Positions 37,501-50,296 are shown, counted from the first letter of the stretch. The stretch: 64,000 bases of DNA from Paramecium pentaurelia (GCA_905183005.1 CAJJDO010000095.1:135355-199354); one strand, 5' to 3'. Numbers and translations are program-made. Notes: a model not told the origin generated them from the letters alone.

Positions 37501-38719
37501 CTCTTATTATTTAAGAAATTATGAGATTCTCTTAAATGAAACATATGCTAATAATCCAGAATTTATACACCAAGGTAAAATTCCTAAAGGAAAAATCATT
37601 GTATTAAATACAGCTATTAAAGAGAATATATTCAAATCAGAGAGTGATTTACCATTACTTACCGATGAAATTATATAAGTACATAATAATACATAACTGA
37701 CATTATTCCAAAATATTGAACATAATCCATCAAATCCTTTTAATAAACTAAGCATAAAGAATTCCCAATTTCTAAATCCCATTATCTTTTTACTAAAGGT
37801 CTCTTCCCATGATAAATATTTAATTTATTTCATTCCTTCAATAACATCTGTTGACAACCCAACTCTCATATCCTTATATTCTAACATTTTCTTTTCTGAT
37901 CTCATCATCACAGCTGTAACAATTAAATTAAAAACTTAAGCACAAAGCATTGTAATTACAACTATTGTACCTGCATGAGAATCAAGATGATATAAAAATA
38001 TTAAACATCCTGTTATTAAAAGGATTGCTTCCCATGTGTCTCTGATTGTAAAGTTAATTAACATAATTTAATCCAAGTCTGCTGTTAAAAGTGTCTAAAA
38101 AATATATATATTTCTATTTACATTGATATTAGCTGAATGACTATCACTATCACCTTTATTACTAATGCATTAGACTCTTAAAGCTTTATCATAGATCAAA
38201 TATTCAGATATCAATCTAAGTCTAAGTACAAATAGATTCACAAACTAATCTGTTTTGGCATTGAAATATGTTCTTAATTATAAAATCCTTTAAATACTTG
38301 AGAAGAGAGAGAGAAATAATACCACAAATTGATAATATGGGTTGATACAACAATTCTCTATTTAAATTTATTAAGGAATCTGTAGCATAATTTAACATTA
38401 GTAAATTTCCTAACATTATCATATCTGTGGCTGTTTATATTCCAAGTAATTAGAAAGTTCTAAACAAGAAGAAGTGTCTAAAGATCTTTCTATATAGATA
38501 TTTTGGCTTTGATTGTAAAATACTAATAATCTTGATAAAAATTTACTCTTTTAATTCTTAAAGGATCTATTCACAATCTGATTCTTTAATAACAAATTTC
38601 TTTAAATCATTATTTTATATTTGTCCATCCATACCATTGATAGTGTTAATCAATGGTGTAATGTCACTAAATAACCAGTTGTCTGATTTTACTTATTTGT
38701 TCAAGAATGATTATTCCAT
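34574..38719 (-). CDS. ABCC (MRP)-type ABC transporter, with one frameshift
   Basis: Full-length two-half ABC transporter of about 1,346 aa. Introns are 38273-38297 (25), 38095-38121 (27), 36146-36170 (25) and 35147-35175 (29). TMD1 is followed by NBD1, with Walker A GKIGSGKSAL (near residue 467), signature LSGGQKQRI and Walker B DIYLFDD. TMD2 and NBD2 follow: Walker A GRTGSGKTSIL (near 1126), a degenerate signature LSNGEKQVL and Walker B EIICLDEAT. The order and the TMD1 coupling region (ETFSKKIMGFRNWEF) are of the ABCC family, which exports conjugated anions and drugs. Near 36409 the frame hits TGA at the start of TMD2 and resumes one frame over; one missing T would restore it. The ABC-transporter assignment is firm; the substrate is unknown. 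Confidence 0.93.
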
Positions 38720-38969
38720 AATTATATAATATAATTTAGTTGATGTGGCAATTTTATGTAATATCAAAATTCTTTAATATAAATTTATTAGGAATCCTAT
38801 TAATCAGAAACATAAATTTGGAGATATGAAAGTGAGATTTCAATATGGATCTAATAAGTTTGAATTTAATAAAAGAATAATTAAATTTTTTATTCTATAT
38901 TCATTATTTATATATTATATTTGAATTATTTATTTAATTGACTTTTTATTCTAATTAAATTATATACAC

Positions 38970-41900
38970 TCATTAATTTATTATGACATAAAGCAGTTCA
39001 ACTCTTGATAATTGATTGTTGTGTTTTGAAATTTCAAGTTCTTATAAAAAGTTATTTCTTGTTTTATTACAAAGTTCTTTAATCATAATCTTATATATAT
39101 CTTAAAATTAAAGATCTTTCTCCTTTAATAATATATATATTAAAATACTTCTATACATAAACGCAATAATTATTGAATATATTTTTAATAATTTTCAATA
39201 ACATGTGGATCTCCTAAATATGTCTCTTAAACAGGTATAAATTAATTGATATATGATAAAATAGAAAATAAATGTTTTCTAGTTTCTTAATTTTATTCAC
39301 CACCATATTAATCAATTGCATCAAAACAAAAATTTTATAAGTTTGGCAATAAATATAACTGATTTTTACTATCTAAAAGATGCTTTATAAATATTATTAA
39401 ATAAATATTACTTTTGATGAAGGATAAGGTAAAAACAAATTACAAAATTCACTAATACAAACAACTATCATATAATATTATTTTCTGTAAAACTTTTAAT
39501 ATGAATTACATAATGATATTACAATCCTAGTATAATAATCAAGTGATAATTAATCTTTACACATAATTTTTCCAATATCTCTCTTTTTACTTAAATATCC
39601 AGAAATTGTCTTGAAAGTAACCAACATATTATCAAGTAATTTTTATGTAAATTATTTTTACTATAAAGAATTCAACCATTATCCTGCAATTGCACATAAT
39701 TTTAGTATAATCTATAAATATAATTAAGAATGCTATTATTCAAATGACTACAATAATAATTAAGTAAGTTTAAGAATAAAATCACATGGTTCAGGTAATG
39801 AATTTGGAAGTATAAAATCATAAAGTATATCTGTTAATTAATATGCTTAAGTAGAACCATAATGTAATTAATGAATTAATTCTGAAATTACATTTTTCCA
39901 TCCTGAATCTCCAAATAAAAAATCATTTTTCATATTATCTACTTTCAATAATTTAATTCTATCATTACTATATTAAAGTTTCTAACTCTATTAAATTTAT
40001 TGATTTAATAACACTCCATTGAAATTTAAGATATAATTTATTACATTATCTAATAAATTTAATTAATATTAATATTTCTAATTAAATGCTATTACTTCAT
40101 CTTAATTACCCATCTTTTCAATTGATTTTTTAACTGTACTAAGTAACTATTAATATATCTATAAAATTAAATACTTCCTATATTTCTAAATAATTTATTG
40201 TTGAAATGCTCTCAATCATACTATTTTCACATAAAAGATCTACTATATTGTTTAATAATTCCATTTTTTATCCTATTCCTTAATAAGTAGCTTCTATTGC
40301 TCCTTGACAAAGCCAACTTAAAGCTTAAGTAGCACTTCTTATATATTATTCATCCCTTATATACTTACCTCTCATACTTGAGAAGATAATAAAAGAATAT
40401 GAAGTATAATCACAGAATCTTCCCAATAATTAATAAGTTTTTTATAACTAAATTATATTATTATAATTTAATTACATTTAATTGAACATTCTTATCTATT
40501 TTTGTTTAACCTGATTTAATGGCCATTATGGTATTTGGTATAAAGTTATCCAAAAACTATGTCATATAATCCTCACTAAATAAAACACCTAGAGTCATTA
40601 AATGACTAGCTCTTAATCTATTTTCTTCATTATTATCTATAATTTCTTTATAAATAGCTGGCCACATTTTTCTCACTTAACTTTTGATAAATCCTCTCAT
40701 TCCTAATTTTGGTCTTTCCTTAAAAGGAGGAGGTAATGGTAATTATGATAATTTACCATCTAATGTCCAACCAGGTTCTATTCCTAATTATCTAACATTT
40801 TTTATATCCTTCTCTTTCTCTATCTCCCACTCTTTACCAACATCTTCTATTATCTATAAGGCTGCTTCCTAAATTGATGGATCTGTATCAAAAAGTCCAG
40901 ATAAAAGATAAGGAACAAGTCTTGGATGATGATCCCATCTATCAGCTAATCCTCTTAACCAAAATCCAATTTCTTTGATAAAGGCTTATCTTACTTATTA
41001 TTTTGGATCTATAATTAATGTAGCCTAATATTATATAAGTATTTTTACTAAATAATTAATATGATGCATAGGTTCAAAAAAAGCTTTGATAGGAACAGAA
41101 TTAGGATCTTTGAAGCCTGTTAATATTTCAAATACAAATGCATTGTTTTTCCATACTCCACATAAGAGAACAGCTGATAGAGCTTCTAAAGCTGCTATTC
41201 TAACTGGACTCTTCTTATTTACAAGTGGATGAAGAATAGCTCTTCCCATTTTTTCTGTAAAATGTAAAAGCATTTGATGGTTAACTTTACAAAATTTACC
41301 CAAACTTTTGCAAGCTTCTTTTTAGACTTCACCAAAAGGATCCATTAAGAAAGCTCTATGAATATCCACAATATCATCTATATATTCATGTAAGTTATCA
41401 CTATCATTTTTACACATAATTGAATATAAGAATTATGTCAATAACAAACGAATCTAATGATAATAAATATATTTACTTCTTCTGATTCTTCAACAAATTT
41501 CATTAGTCTTGTTGGCAATTAAGAGGGAGGTGGTCTCATTACTTCAGGTAGATGACTAATTCCTTCTAAATCTTAGCAATTGCTTCTTTCTATCAACACT
41601 GAAAAAACATAACTCAATATAGGTTCATTATCTTCTGAATTTGTTATCAATCTAGAATATATAATATTATTGATACTAAATCATTGATTTTATGGACATT
41701 TCTCTCACCTTTTCATTAGTATCCGAGAAAGACTTCAAAAGTACTTTACCATATTTTAAAAGTATTTATTATGACAATGCTATTAATATTGATTTATATT
41801 TTACAATCTGATTGAGCAATATTAGGATCTGTAACTTTCTAATATATCTAAGTTATTGCTGTTTTTCTTAAAGTTGGATTTTATTCATGCAATGCATTTG

Positions 41901-41982
41901 TATTTTATTTGAAAAAGGATTCCAATTCCTAAATTTGTATATATATTCATACTAGATTATCACCAATTATGAAATCGTTCAT
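38970..41982 (-). CDS. DNAAF5: Dynein axonemal assembly factor 5 (HEATR2) homologue
   Basis: Long HEAT-repeat protein, minus strand, with many short introns (among them ones near 41.94, 41.81, 41.65 and 41.46 kb and 39123-39148). Diagnostic pieces are DPFGEVQKEACKSLGKFC and KKSPVRIAALEALSAVLLCG. Then comes LRGLADRWDHHPRLVPYLLS followed by DPSIQEAA, which corresponds to the conserved W..LPDRY.....LLPLLL region of HEATR2. The block KLGMRGFIKSQVRKMWPAIY lies downstream. HEATR2 is a cytoplasmic factor that pre-assembles outer and inner dynein arms for motile cilia. The C-terminal exon (CIEEKDLQFQDIYKIM to TGA at 38970) follows a 26-nt intron. Not every internal intron was resolved, so exact length is open. 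Confidence 0.85.
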
Positions 41983-42228
41983 TTAATTCAAAAAAATATA
42001 TATAAATTATTATTTTAAGTTTAAGTAATAATGAAAATCTTATAATATTAAGAAAATAAAGGCTTTATAGATACATAATTAATATTAACAATCTTATATA
42101 CATATAGTAAATGTTAAAAAAAATAATAAGAGAATGATTGTAAAGTTTTTCTATTCAAATTTTACTTGTAATTGTAAAAATTGGATTATTTATTATAATC
42201 ATGTACTTCTTAGTTTAATTATAAAAAT

Positions 42229-43178
42229 ATGTTAAACAAAATCAGTCAACTTTATCGACTTTCAAATCTTAAGTTACATTATCCAAAAGGATTTGCAAAG
42301 ATTTTTAAGATCCCTCATCATGCCACTACAAGTGACATTGTCTAATTAATCAAATAAGAAGAGGAAAGTTTCTAAAATGTTAAAATTACTATGGGTGATA
42401 AGGATATGACTGATTAATAATTACCTTTTATAGATTTAGTGTTGCATAACACTCCTTCTATTAATATAGATGATGTTAATTTCTCATATGAATTAGATTT
42501 AAATGGTTGTGCACCATATTATATGAATTCTGAATTAGAAACAGCTTTTGGATAACTTGAGATTCCTTATTTTGATTCTTTGGTGATTGCTAGATTCCAT
42601 GAATTAATGGTTTAGTAACTGAATCCTAATAAATAATCACATAGTCCAATTGAAATTGAAAATGCTATTTAAAAAGCTTTGGCAAAATTTGCAGAAGAAA
42701 ATGCTACTACTTCTTAATTCTGGTAATTGTAATAGACAGTGTTGTAGAATTTGGATTAAGTAATAGTATACTATGAGAAAATAGTAGCTGAAGTAACAGA
42801 TGAAGCAACTAAAGTATTTCATACATATATATAATTATATAGTAAGGTCATAAATTGTTAAAATAACTAATAGTATTTGCTTTGATTTAGTATTTCTTTC
42901 TACTTTATTTGACATATGGAATTTATGATTGGGGTGTTTCAGAACCAATATCATATTTGTTGGCATAAGTAATGGAAACAGTTGCCTTGTTTTATTTTAT
43001 TAAAAAAGGAAGAGCTTTCAAATAAACTCATTTATTTAAAAATAAATTTGATAAGACATTCTATGAATTGATTAATAAGAAAACTAATTCAACATATTTT
43101 ATGAAAGATCTTGAATTTGCAAAATTAAAGGCTGATCTTATATAAGCTAAGATAGTATATGGTACAACATCAATTTGA
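42229..43178 (+). CDS. Mitochondrial calcium uniporter (MCU) pore-type protein
   Basis: The predicted protein is 306 aa, one 29-nt intron at 42814-42842. An N-terminal domain of about 190 residues precedes a first TM (LIVFALIQYFFLLYLTYG, about 205-220). The loop reads DWGVSEPISY (224-233) and a second TM plus a basic coiled tail follow (FDKTFYELINKK). Order and spacing are those of the MCU domain: TM1, WDxxEP motif, TM2, C-terminal coiled coil. The canonical motif WDIMEP is here W-G-V-S-E-P: the pore Glu and Pro are kept, but the Asp after Trp is Gly and an Asp precedes the Trp. The protein is expected in the inner mitochondrial membrane. It could be a pore subunit or a dominant-negative MCUb-like form. 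Confidence 0.8.
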
Positions 43179-43259
43179 TATATCATAATAATATAATCAA
43201 TTAAAAAATATATCATTATATATTTATATATATATATAATTTGGAACAAATTAGAATAG

Positions 43260-44678
43260 ATGTTAATTATTCTTCTGTTATTATAGTTACTCATTGTCTA
43301 TGGTATTAAATTTTACGAATTCAACACCACCTTAAAACTGGGAGATATTAAAAGAAATATCTCTTTCTAATAGTAATAAATTTATATAACCTTTAGATAA
43401 GAATATTTTGGAATTGATGTACTTCCAAACGAAGTTGAGAATTTTCAATAATTAACACCTATAAATTATTAAGAATCAAGAGCAATATTTTATTTGAAAT
43501 AAATCATAAATGGTTCATATATTGGTTTGAAGAATAAAAATTAAACTATTTATGCTTTACATAAAAATTGCACATTAGAGATCTTTGATTAAGGGATTTC
43601 AACTAGTTCATAAGATTTTAAACCTAATTGTTTATAATTTTTGATTGATAAAGAATAGAGTCATCTTGCTATAATGTATTAAGATTCTATAATTTTATAC
43701 AATATCGAATATGATTAGATTTATAATTTAGAGTATAACTATAGTGATGCAATTATTGATATCTAATTAATTTAAAAGTACATTCTAATATCCAAAGGAG
43801 TATAAGGTTTAGATATGTTGAATTTCTAGGGAGAAATTATCTTAAATAATTTTATGGCCAATGAAAATCTTTTATAAACATCCCTTCAAGCAAATAGATT
43901 ATTATTACTTTTTGATTCAGGTTTTCTTATATTTAGTTTTAAGTAAGCACCTAAATTAATTAATAAAATATTAGTAAATGAATGTGTAAGATTTGTACAT
44001 AACAATGAATTATTCATAATATAAACAAAAACAAAAATCTTAGAATATTTTTGGAAAAATCTTATAATAAATTAAGAAATTAATACAGAATTTTAAGTAA
44101 CTAGTATTTCACTTTATTAATAATAATTATAATTTATATCAAATGGATATCTCTAATAGAAATTAGTTGGAATTATTAAAGATGATTTCAATATTAGTTA
44201 AATACATGTATCAAAATACTAAACAAATTCTACTTAAATTGTAGGATATTAAGAGAAGAATTAATTGATTTTAAAGTAGGAATAATCATTTGAGATTGTA
44301 TATTGGCATACAATACCAGCCTTTTTAATTTTTAAAACTGATGAAACAGGCATTTAGACTTGTAGAGTTAATCTATATTAAAAAAATAGTGGCAATCCAA
44401 ATTCAACAGTGTAAACAATTCATTATAAAATCTATATTGAAGTTATACATGACTATTTCGATCTGTTTTAAACAATAATAATAATATTTGTTACCTTTTT
44501 TGTACTTTTACTATTGCTTTTTATTATAAGAAGAATATACTTAAAATCAAAATTGAAAGATTATAATTAATAGAATATAAAAGAAACCTAATAATCAAAT
44601 GAAGAAAAAGATTAAGAATAGTCTATTGATGATAATAAAAATTAAGATGAAGGGACAGCTCTTAATTAAAAAATTTGA
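43260..44678 (+). CDS. Type I membrane protein, 464 aa
   Basis: One 24-nt intron at 43373-43396; TGA 44676-44678. Signal peptide MLIILLLLQLLIVYG is followed by a lumenal region of about 370 residues with alternating hydrophobic strands (IYALHKNCTLEIFDQG; LLLLFDSGFLIFSFKQA) that look like a beta-propeller or similar beta-rich fold. A single TM (IIIIFVTFFVLLLLLFII) leads to a charged, Gln/Glu-rich cytosolic tail of about 60 residues. The layout suggests an ER or surface protein; the propeller-plus-TM plan recalls EMC1-like proteins, but I see no decisive motif. The start lies about 80 bp after the MCU stop, in a TA-rich spacer. Confidence 0.82.
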
Positions 44679-44806
44679 GATTGTTTTCATAAATATTTTA
44701 TTTGATAAAACAATAAATAAAGAATGTCATTTTTAATTATTAAAAGAATATTTTTTATTATTATTTAATACATTTTAATTATTATTAAACTAAAGCAAAC
44801 ATATAA

Positions 44807-46463
44807 ATGTCAATCTAAACAAAAAAGGAAATAATTGATTATTTTGTTTAAGACTTAGGATGGGCAAGAAATTAAGTTGAAGATTTAGGATTCTAGTGTT
44901 AATGGAATAAAAATAAAATGCTAGAAATATATAAAAATTTTTATCCATCTGACCAAAATTTAGGAGGACTTCCCTCTCAAAACTAATTTGCAGTAAATTT
45001 ATATATTTTAATAATTAATAGTTGAGTGAATAGGAAGTTATAAATCAATTTGAAAATGATGATTAAGAATAATTACAAAAAGCTTTAATAGCTTCTTAAT
45101 GTTTATAAGATAATACACCTATTATAGATAGAAAAAAATATGATGATTATCCTGTAGGAATATAAAATTTGGGGAATACTTGTTATTTTAATTGTCTTTT
45201 ATAAATTATTTTTTACAATCCTAATTTAGTTTAATAGATTTTGTAATATAAAATAGTAGAGACAAATCGAACTTAAGAAAATTTAAAATAATTAAGCAAT
45301 AATTTTATTACTTAATTTCAATATGTAATTGCAAAGTAAATGCTATGGAATTAGAAATATTTGAAACCATCAGAATTTTATGAGGCTACAACAAAATTTG
45401 AGATGCTAAAACCAAATTATAAAGTAGTTTCAATTTAAGAATATAGGGATTTAAGTGAATACTTAACTTCTTTTATGGAATTGATTGATTAATGTCTAAG
45501 TTAGAACTTTAATAAATTAAATGATTAAATTAATATTTTTTATAGTGAAGAATTAGAAAAGTAATATATTATAAAGCAAGATAAATAGCATTAATTATAA
45601 TGGCATGTAGGTATATAACATAAATAAATATATCATTTTTTGTATAAAGAAATTATTGAAAATAAAAATTACATAAAAGAATTACCTCATAATCTTATTT
45701 TTGTCATAAGTAGAACTGATAATTTTAATAAAAAATTAGAAGATGATTTTTATTTTCCTTAAGATTTATATTTAGATTTTGTTTTAGGTAATCAATAAGC
45801 AATATAACATGTTCAAAAATATATTAATTAATAACTCAACACTTAAAATGTATATCAATAATGTATATTATTCAACTATTATTTATAGTAAAAAAGTAAG
45901 CAGATGCCTTTGAGAGAGTTGTGAATTATTATGAATCACTTCCTACTTTTGATACATTCATTTTAAATAGTTTGAAACTTGAACACAAACTCAAAATTTA
46001 AGAAATGAAACAATAATTTCCATCAAATTATCATCTCTTGAATGAAGAATTATAATAAGGTTCAAAACATCTATATAAATTGGCACAAATAGTTGCTCAT
46101 AAAGGTAGCATTAGTTAAGGTCATTATTATTTGTATTAATACAATTTTCATCTCAATAAATGGTTTAAATATAATGATTCAACAGTCTTAATGTAAACAG
46201 AATAAGAAATAATAGCTGATTCTTTAAAACAAGGAAATATATTAATATATATTAGTTAAGAATAAAAAAAGAAAGTGGAATAATATTAAAAATAACTACA
46301 TGAAATTGATATCATTAGAAAATCAAGAGGTCTATAATTGCTTAATCATAATAATATTCAATATGATTTTTTGCTAAAGATTCCAAATAAAATATGTAAG
46401 GAAGTAATTGCAAGTAATGAGGAATTTTTAGATCAATACAAAGAAGCAATCAAAATTAAATGA
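44807..46463 (+). CDS. Ubiquitin carboxyl-terminal hydrolase (USP family)
   Basis: The predicted protein is 533 aa; introns 44993-45021 (29 nt) and 45863-45888 (26 nt). The Cys box GIQNLGNTCYFNCLLQ is near residue 110. The His box region is IVAHKGSISQGHYYLY with FKYNDSTV about 20 residues on (near 415-445). Both boxes and the catalytic Cys, His and Asn/Asp positions are present. The N-terminal about 100 residues include ARNQVEDLGFQ, reminiscent of a UBA-type helix. Layout (N-terminal UBA-like part, long helical insert, His box near the C-terminus) resembles USP25/28 or yeast Ubp2-like enzymes. It is expected to remove ubiquitin from proteins in the cytosol or nucleus. Confidence 0.92.
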
Positions 46464-46600
46464 TTGAATCATTATATATATATATAGAGATTTCTTTAAA
46501 TGATTCATTCATCATATATATATACATAATACTTTAAATAATAAGATCGAAGTTTTATTATAAATCCTAAATTTTATTGTACGATTATAGATAATAAATC

Positions 46601-47458
46601 TCATTTTTTTGCTTATTGTGCTGCTAAATCTTCGTCCATTTGTTTGAGTTAAGCACCACCTCTAAGAAGACCAGATCTTCTGGCAGCAACCAAACCAACC
46701 TTTTATCCTGGTGGGGCATATCTGGAAAGAGTTGATGGATGACCAATATGTTGTTAGTTACCACCACCATGAGGATGATCAACTGGATTCATTGCTACAC
46801 CTCTAACTTTTGGCCAACATTTTCTAAGTCTTCTGTATTTATGGAATTGTCTACCTGCCTTAAGAATAGGCTTTTCAGTTCTACCTCCACCAGCAATCAA
46901 TCCTAATTCATAGAATATTTATATACCTACTGTAGCTCTGCAGAGAGCACTGAGAGTTTTTCTTGTACCAGATGGTAATCTGACTCTAGTAGTTGTGCCA
47001 TCATCTGAATGACCAATAATGGTAGCATAACAACCAGTGGCTCTTCCCAAAGCTCCTTTATCTCCTGGATGTTCTTCCAAGTTGCATACGACTGTACCTT
47101 CAGGGATTTAACCAATTGGAAGTACATTTCCTGTGGCTAATTGAGCTATTAAGGGTATATAAATAATTAAAGTACCTTTAGCTCCGCAATAAATATATTA
47201 TCCTGTGTATGATCCTTCAGGAGCAATAAAGAGTTTGGTGACCTTCTTGTATTTGTATGGATCATTAAATTCCACCTTAGCTAATGGAGCACCTCTTCCT
47301 GGATCATGGATGATTTCTACAATCACACCTCTCACATAGCCGTGTCTCTCAGCATAATCAAGATGTCTGTATTATGGGCTACCAACCCTTTAGTTTTGAT
47401 GAGCCTTGAAGACACTGTTAGACTTTCCTTTTCTCTATGCTCTAATTCTCTTGCCCAT
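46601..47458 (-). CDS. RPL8: 60S ribosomal protein uL2 (L8)
   Basis: The predicted protein is 267 aa from three exons; introns 47146-47175 (30 nt) and 46903-46926 (24 nt). It starts MGKRIRAQRKGKSNSVFKAH and contains RHLDYAERHGYVRGVI and IHDPGRGAPLAKV. The segments EHPGDKGALGRATGCYATII, VRGVAMNPVDHPHGGGNQ and RYAPPGQKVGLVAARRSG follow. The conserved His in the NPVDHPHGGG loop, which reaches the peptidyl-transferase centre, is present. The protein ends in a short acidic/basic tail (DEDLAAQQAKK). Confidence 0.98.
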
Positions 47459-47618
47459 ATTTAAAAGATTTTAAATTTTGTTTTTAGAGTGTAAATTTTT
47501 TGAATAACATCATTAATTCTGAAAGATTAAATACAATCACATGGCTTTGAATCATTATTATTTTTCAGATTTTAAATAGAAACATTAATCTAATATACAC
47601 ATATATAGATCAAATAAT

Positions 47619-49174
47619 CATATTATTTCTTAATTTAAATTTCTATTAATTTCCTTATTCTAATTATCCATTTGAATATTTTTCAATAAAAATAATTCAT
47701 CTATTCCATCTTATCCTAATTCAAAATTACTGATTTTTTAAGCTTTTTCAAAATATTAAGTTTTAAATTATTGCCATAATTCATTTTATAAGTATTATTA
47801 TAAATATTGATATTTCTCAGCCTTCTCTTCTATAAATATACCCAATTGTGTTATAAAACCCAATTATCCTTTTCTTTATTTTTCTTAATTATCCACTTTA
47901 TTAGTACATTGTATTAATAATTAAATAAATTAGTTTTCTTCAAACAACTAAATTAAATAATAATATAATACATTTTTAATTAGTATATCGATTTCATTTT
48001 CTATTATCTAAGAAATTAAATTGCAATATTAAAAATGAAGTATATCATGTTATTCATAAGTGATAAATAATTAATTATAAACTTTAAAGATATTACATTA
48101 ATAAAGCCTATTAATAAATAATTAATTTTTTAAGGAAACTCCAACTCCTATAATTTCAAGTAGTTTTAGTTTTTATTAACCAAAAATAGTAGATTTCTGA
48201 TTTAATATATACTCAATCCAATCAGCACAATATGGTTCTATTCTTGAAATGACTATATTTGTATCTATCATTATGATATTATCTTATAACTATTATTCAT
48301 TTTTATCAATATTTTTTAGGAATTATAGTAAATTAAAAAGTATAGTACATGATGATAGTGATATATAATTTATCTAATGTAAAGTTGTTTAACAAACTTT
48401 ACTAATGAATTCTCCAAAAATAATATCAATATATTAATTTAAATAATCTATTTCTTTAATCATTTCTTAGATGATATATGAAATATTAGATGATATCTTA
48501 AATAAATTAATTATTTACTTCAAAATTAGTAGAATCATCTAATCTTTTCAAAATATTCTAAAGTAAATTGTTTTTTTCATTTTAGTATTCGATAGTTTAA
48601 ATCTTAAGTAAATAAATTAGAAAGTCAGATACTGAACGAGATTACAATTATCTGATCATTCCCTATATAACTTATGGGTTTTTAAAGCATTCCTATACTA
48701 TAAGTTCCTCTTAAATTTTTTGGAGCACATTTATAACAAATCCAGCAAGAACTTAATTAACATCTTGATCTTAAGAAAAAAAATTGAGCAATTTATAAAG
48801 AAATTGTCTTTATACCTTAAGTATATAATTTACTTATCGTTCTCAATAAAATTCTATGGCCTTTAGCTCCCTACGAAACATAGGAGTGTACTTGAATAAA
48901 ATGGATATCTATATGCTCTTTTTGAATTTGAATCATCTTCAGGCATTTCTGTTATATATTTGATTAATTCAATCATATGATCTTCCTTAATACTAATATT
49001 CTATTCGAAATATTACTAATCTAAAATTTTGTTATTTTGATATTGAACTTCACTTATTAGGTTATCATCATCTAGTAATGTTGTCAATTATAAATCTTCA
49101 TTTTCAAAATGAAGATCAAAGCTAGGGTTTCTTAATAGTAACCATGGAAAAAAGCTTTTAAGTACTAAATACAT
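47619..49174 (-). CDS. SAPS-domain protein: PP6 phosphatase regulatory subunit (PP6R/SIT4-associated)
   Basis: ATG 49174; introns at about 48808-48833 (26 nt) and 48497-48518 (22 nt). The protein starts MYLVLKSFFPWLLLRNPSFD and continues LTTLLDDDNLISEVQYQNNK. Conserved SAPS blocks follow: AYRYPFYSSTLL, DVNQVLAGFVINVLQKI, CADWIEYILNQKSTIFGQQK and HDILHFQYCNLISQIIENE. The RKGQLGFITQLGIFIEE segment completes the domain. SAPS proteins bind the PP6/SIT4 catalytic subunit and direct its substrates. The 3' end is unresolved: after about 495 codons I find no in-frame TGA before the uL2 start. The TGA at 47619-47621 would need one base to shift the frame, so the end coordinate is approximate. Confidence 0.85.
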
Positions 49175-49204
49175 ACTTCTAAAACATGAGAATTTATTAT
49201 AATA
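49175..49204. promoter_or_regulatory. 30-bp divergent spacer (SAPS / TPR genes)
   Basis: The ATG codons of the two divergent genes are only 30 bp apart. Unless one gene starts at a later Met, both promoters must overlap the opposite gene's 5' end. The spacer is nearly pure A/T. Confidence 0.45.
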
Positions 49205-50293
49205 ATGGAATAATTGGCTGATTAATTGATCAATTAGAATTAATATGAAGAAGCATTTAATTTTTATCAGTAATGCGAATAAACATCATCAATACTCATT
49301 AAATAAGCCTAATTGGCTAATAAGATAGGACTATTTAAATAGGCCATCAATTTTTATAAGTTGGCTTATGAAATAGGAGAGAAAAAGAATGAACTATTAA
49401 TAAAAATAGGTAAAAATTAAAGAATATATCAAATAAGGGAAATTGTAAACTTAAATAGGCAATTATACTTAAGCAATTCAAATCTATAATCTAATTTTGA
49501 GTATTGATGAAAATAATCCGATTGCTATGGGTGAATTAGGTTTTAAATTATCAAAATATAAAAGGATATACTCTTTATTGTATGGAAGATCACATGTAAG
49601 CTCTTACTCAATTTACAAAATGTTCATAATTTATTTCTATAATACCTAAATTCCTTAATAAATTAGGAGAAGAACTTTATAATGAATATAAATATAATAC
49701 TGCCAAGCTTTATTATTTAACAGCCTATTAAATTGATAAAGGTTTTAAAAATTCTATATTTGGATTGATTGACACTTGCCTAAAACTGGAAGAGTATGAT
49801 CAGTCCTTATAATATTGTCAAATTCTTTTAGAAATGGATCCTAATTGTATAGAAGCAAATTTAAGAAAAAGTATTATATTTATTAATTTCAAAAGTGAAA
49901 GTTAAGATCTTGACTAATAAGATTGGGGAAGCTGAAGAAATAGCTAAATAATTAGATGAAATATAACTTAATTATTAAGCTTAATATTAATTGATTGATT
50001 TGAAAGGGTTAATACTCCTTAAGAAATAATAATACTTAGATTGCATAAACTACTTAAAAGATTTCATAGATGAGAATAAATATATGATAAAATTAATTTT
50101 TACTACAGCTAAATGTTATTATAAGCTTAAAAGATTTGAAGAGGCATTAAATCATTTAGAAATGGTGTTTGATGTTTATCAAAATTATTATCCAGCATTA
50201 TAATTGTAGTGTAATAATATATATTTACTTAGATAAAATATTGATTAATACTAATAAATTAAAGGATGCAGAATTAATAAAATAAAATATTGA
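49205..50293 (+). CDS. TPR-repeat protein, 336 aa
   Basis: Introns 49410-49437 (28), 49540-49564 (25) and 49871-49895 (25); exons sum to 1,011 nt. Several tetratricopeptide repeats are visible: ANKIGLFKQAINFYKLAYEI, IGNYTQAIQIYNLILSIDEN, YDQSLQYCQILLEMDPNCIE, KQQYLDCINYLKDFI and KRFEEALNHLEMVFDVY. There is no signal or TM. TPR proteins are scaffolds for protein-protein contacts; the partner is unknown. The N-terminus (MEQLADQLINQNQYEEAF) is itself the first repeat. The stop is 3 bp from the convergent C48 protease stop. Confidence 0.85.
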
Positions 50294-50296
50294 TAT

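Noticed and set aside
37519..38422. Two separate short minus-strand genes (37519-37782, 38222-38422)
   Set aside because: Both are pieces of the ABCC transporter, cut because standard translation treats TAA/TAG as stops. They join once Gln codons and introns are applied.
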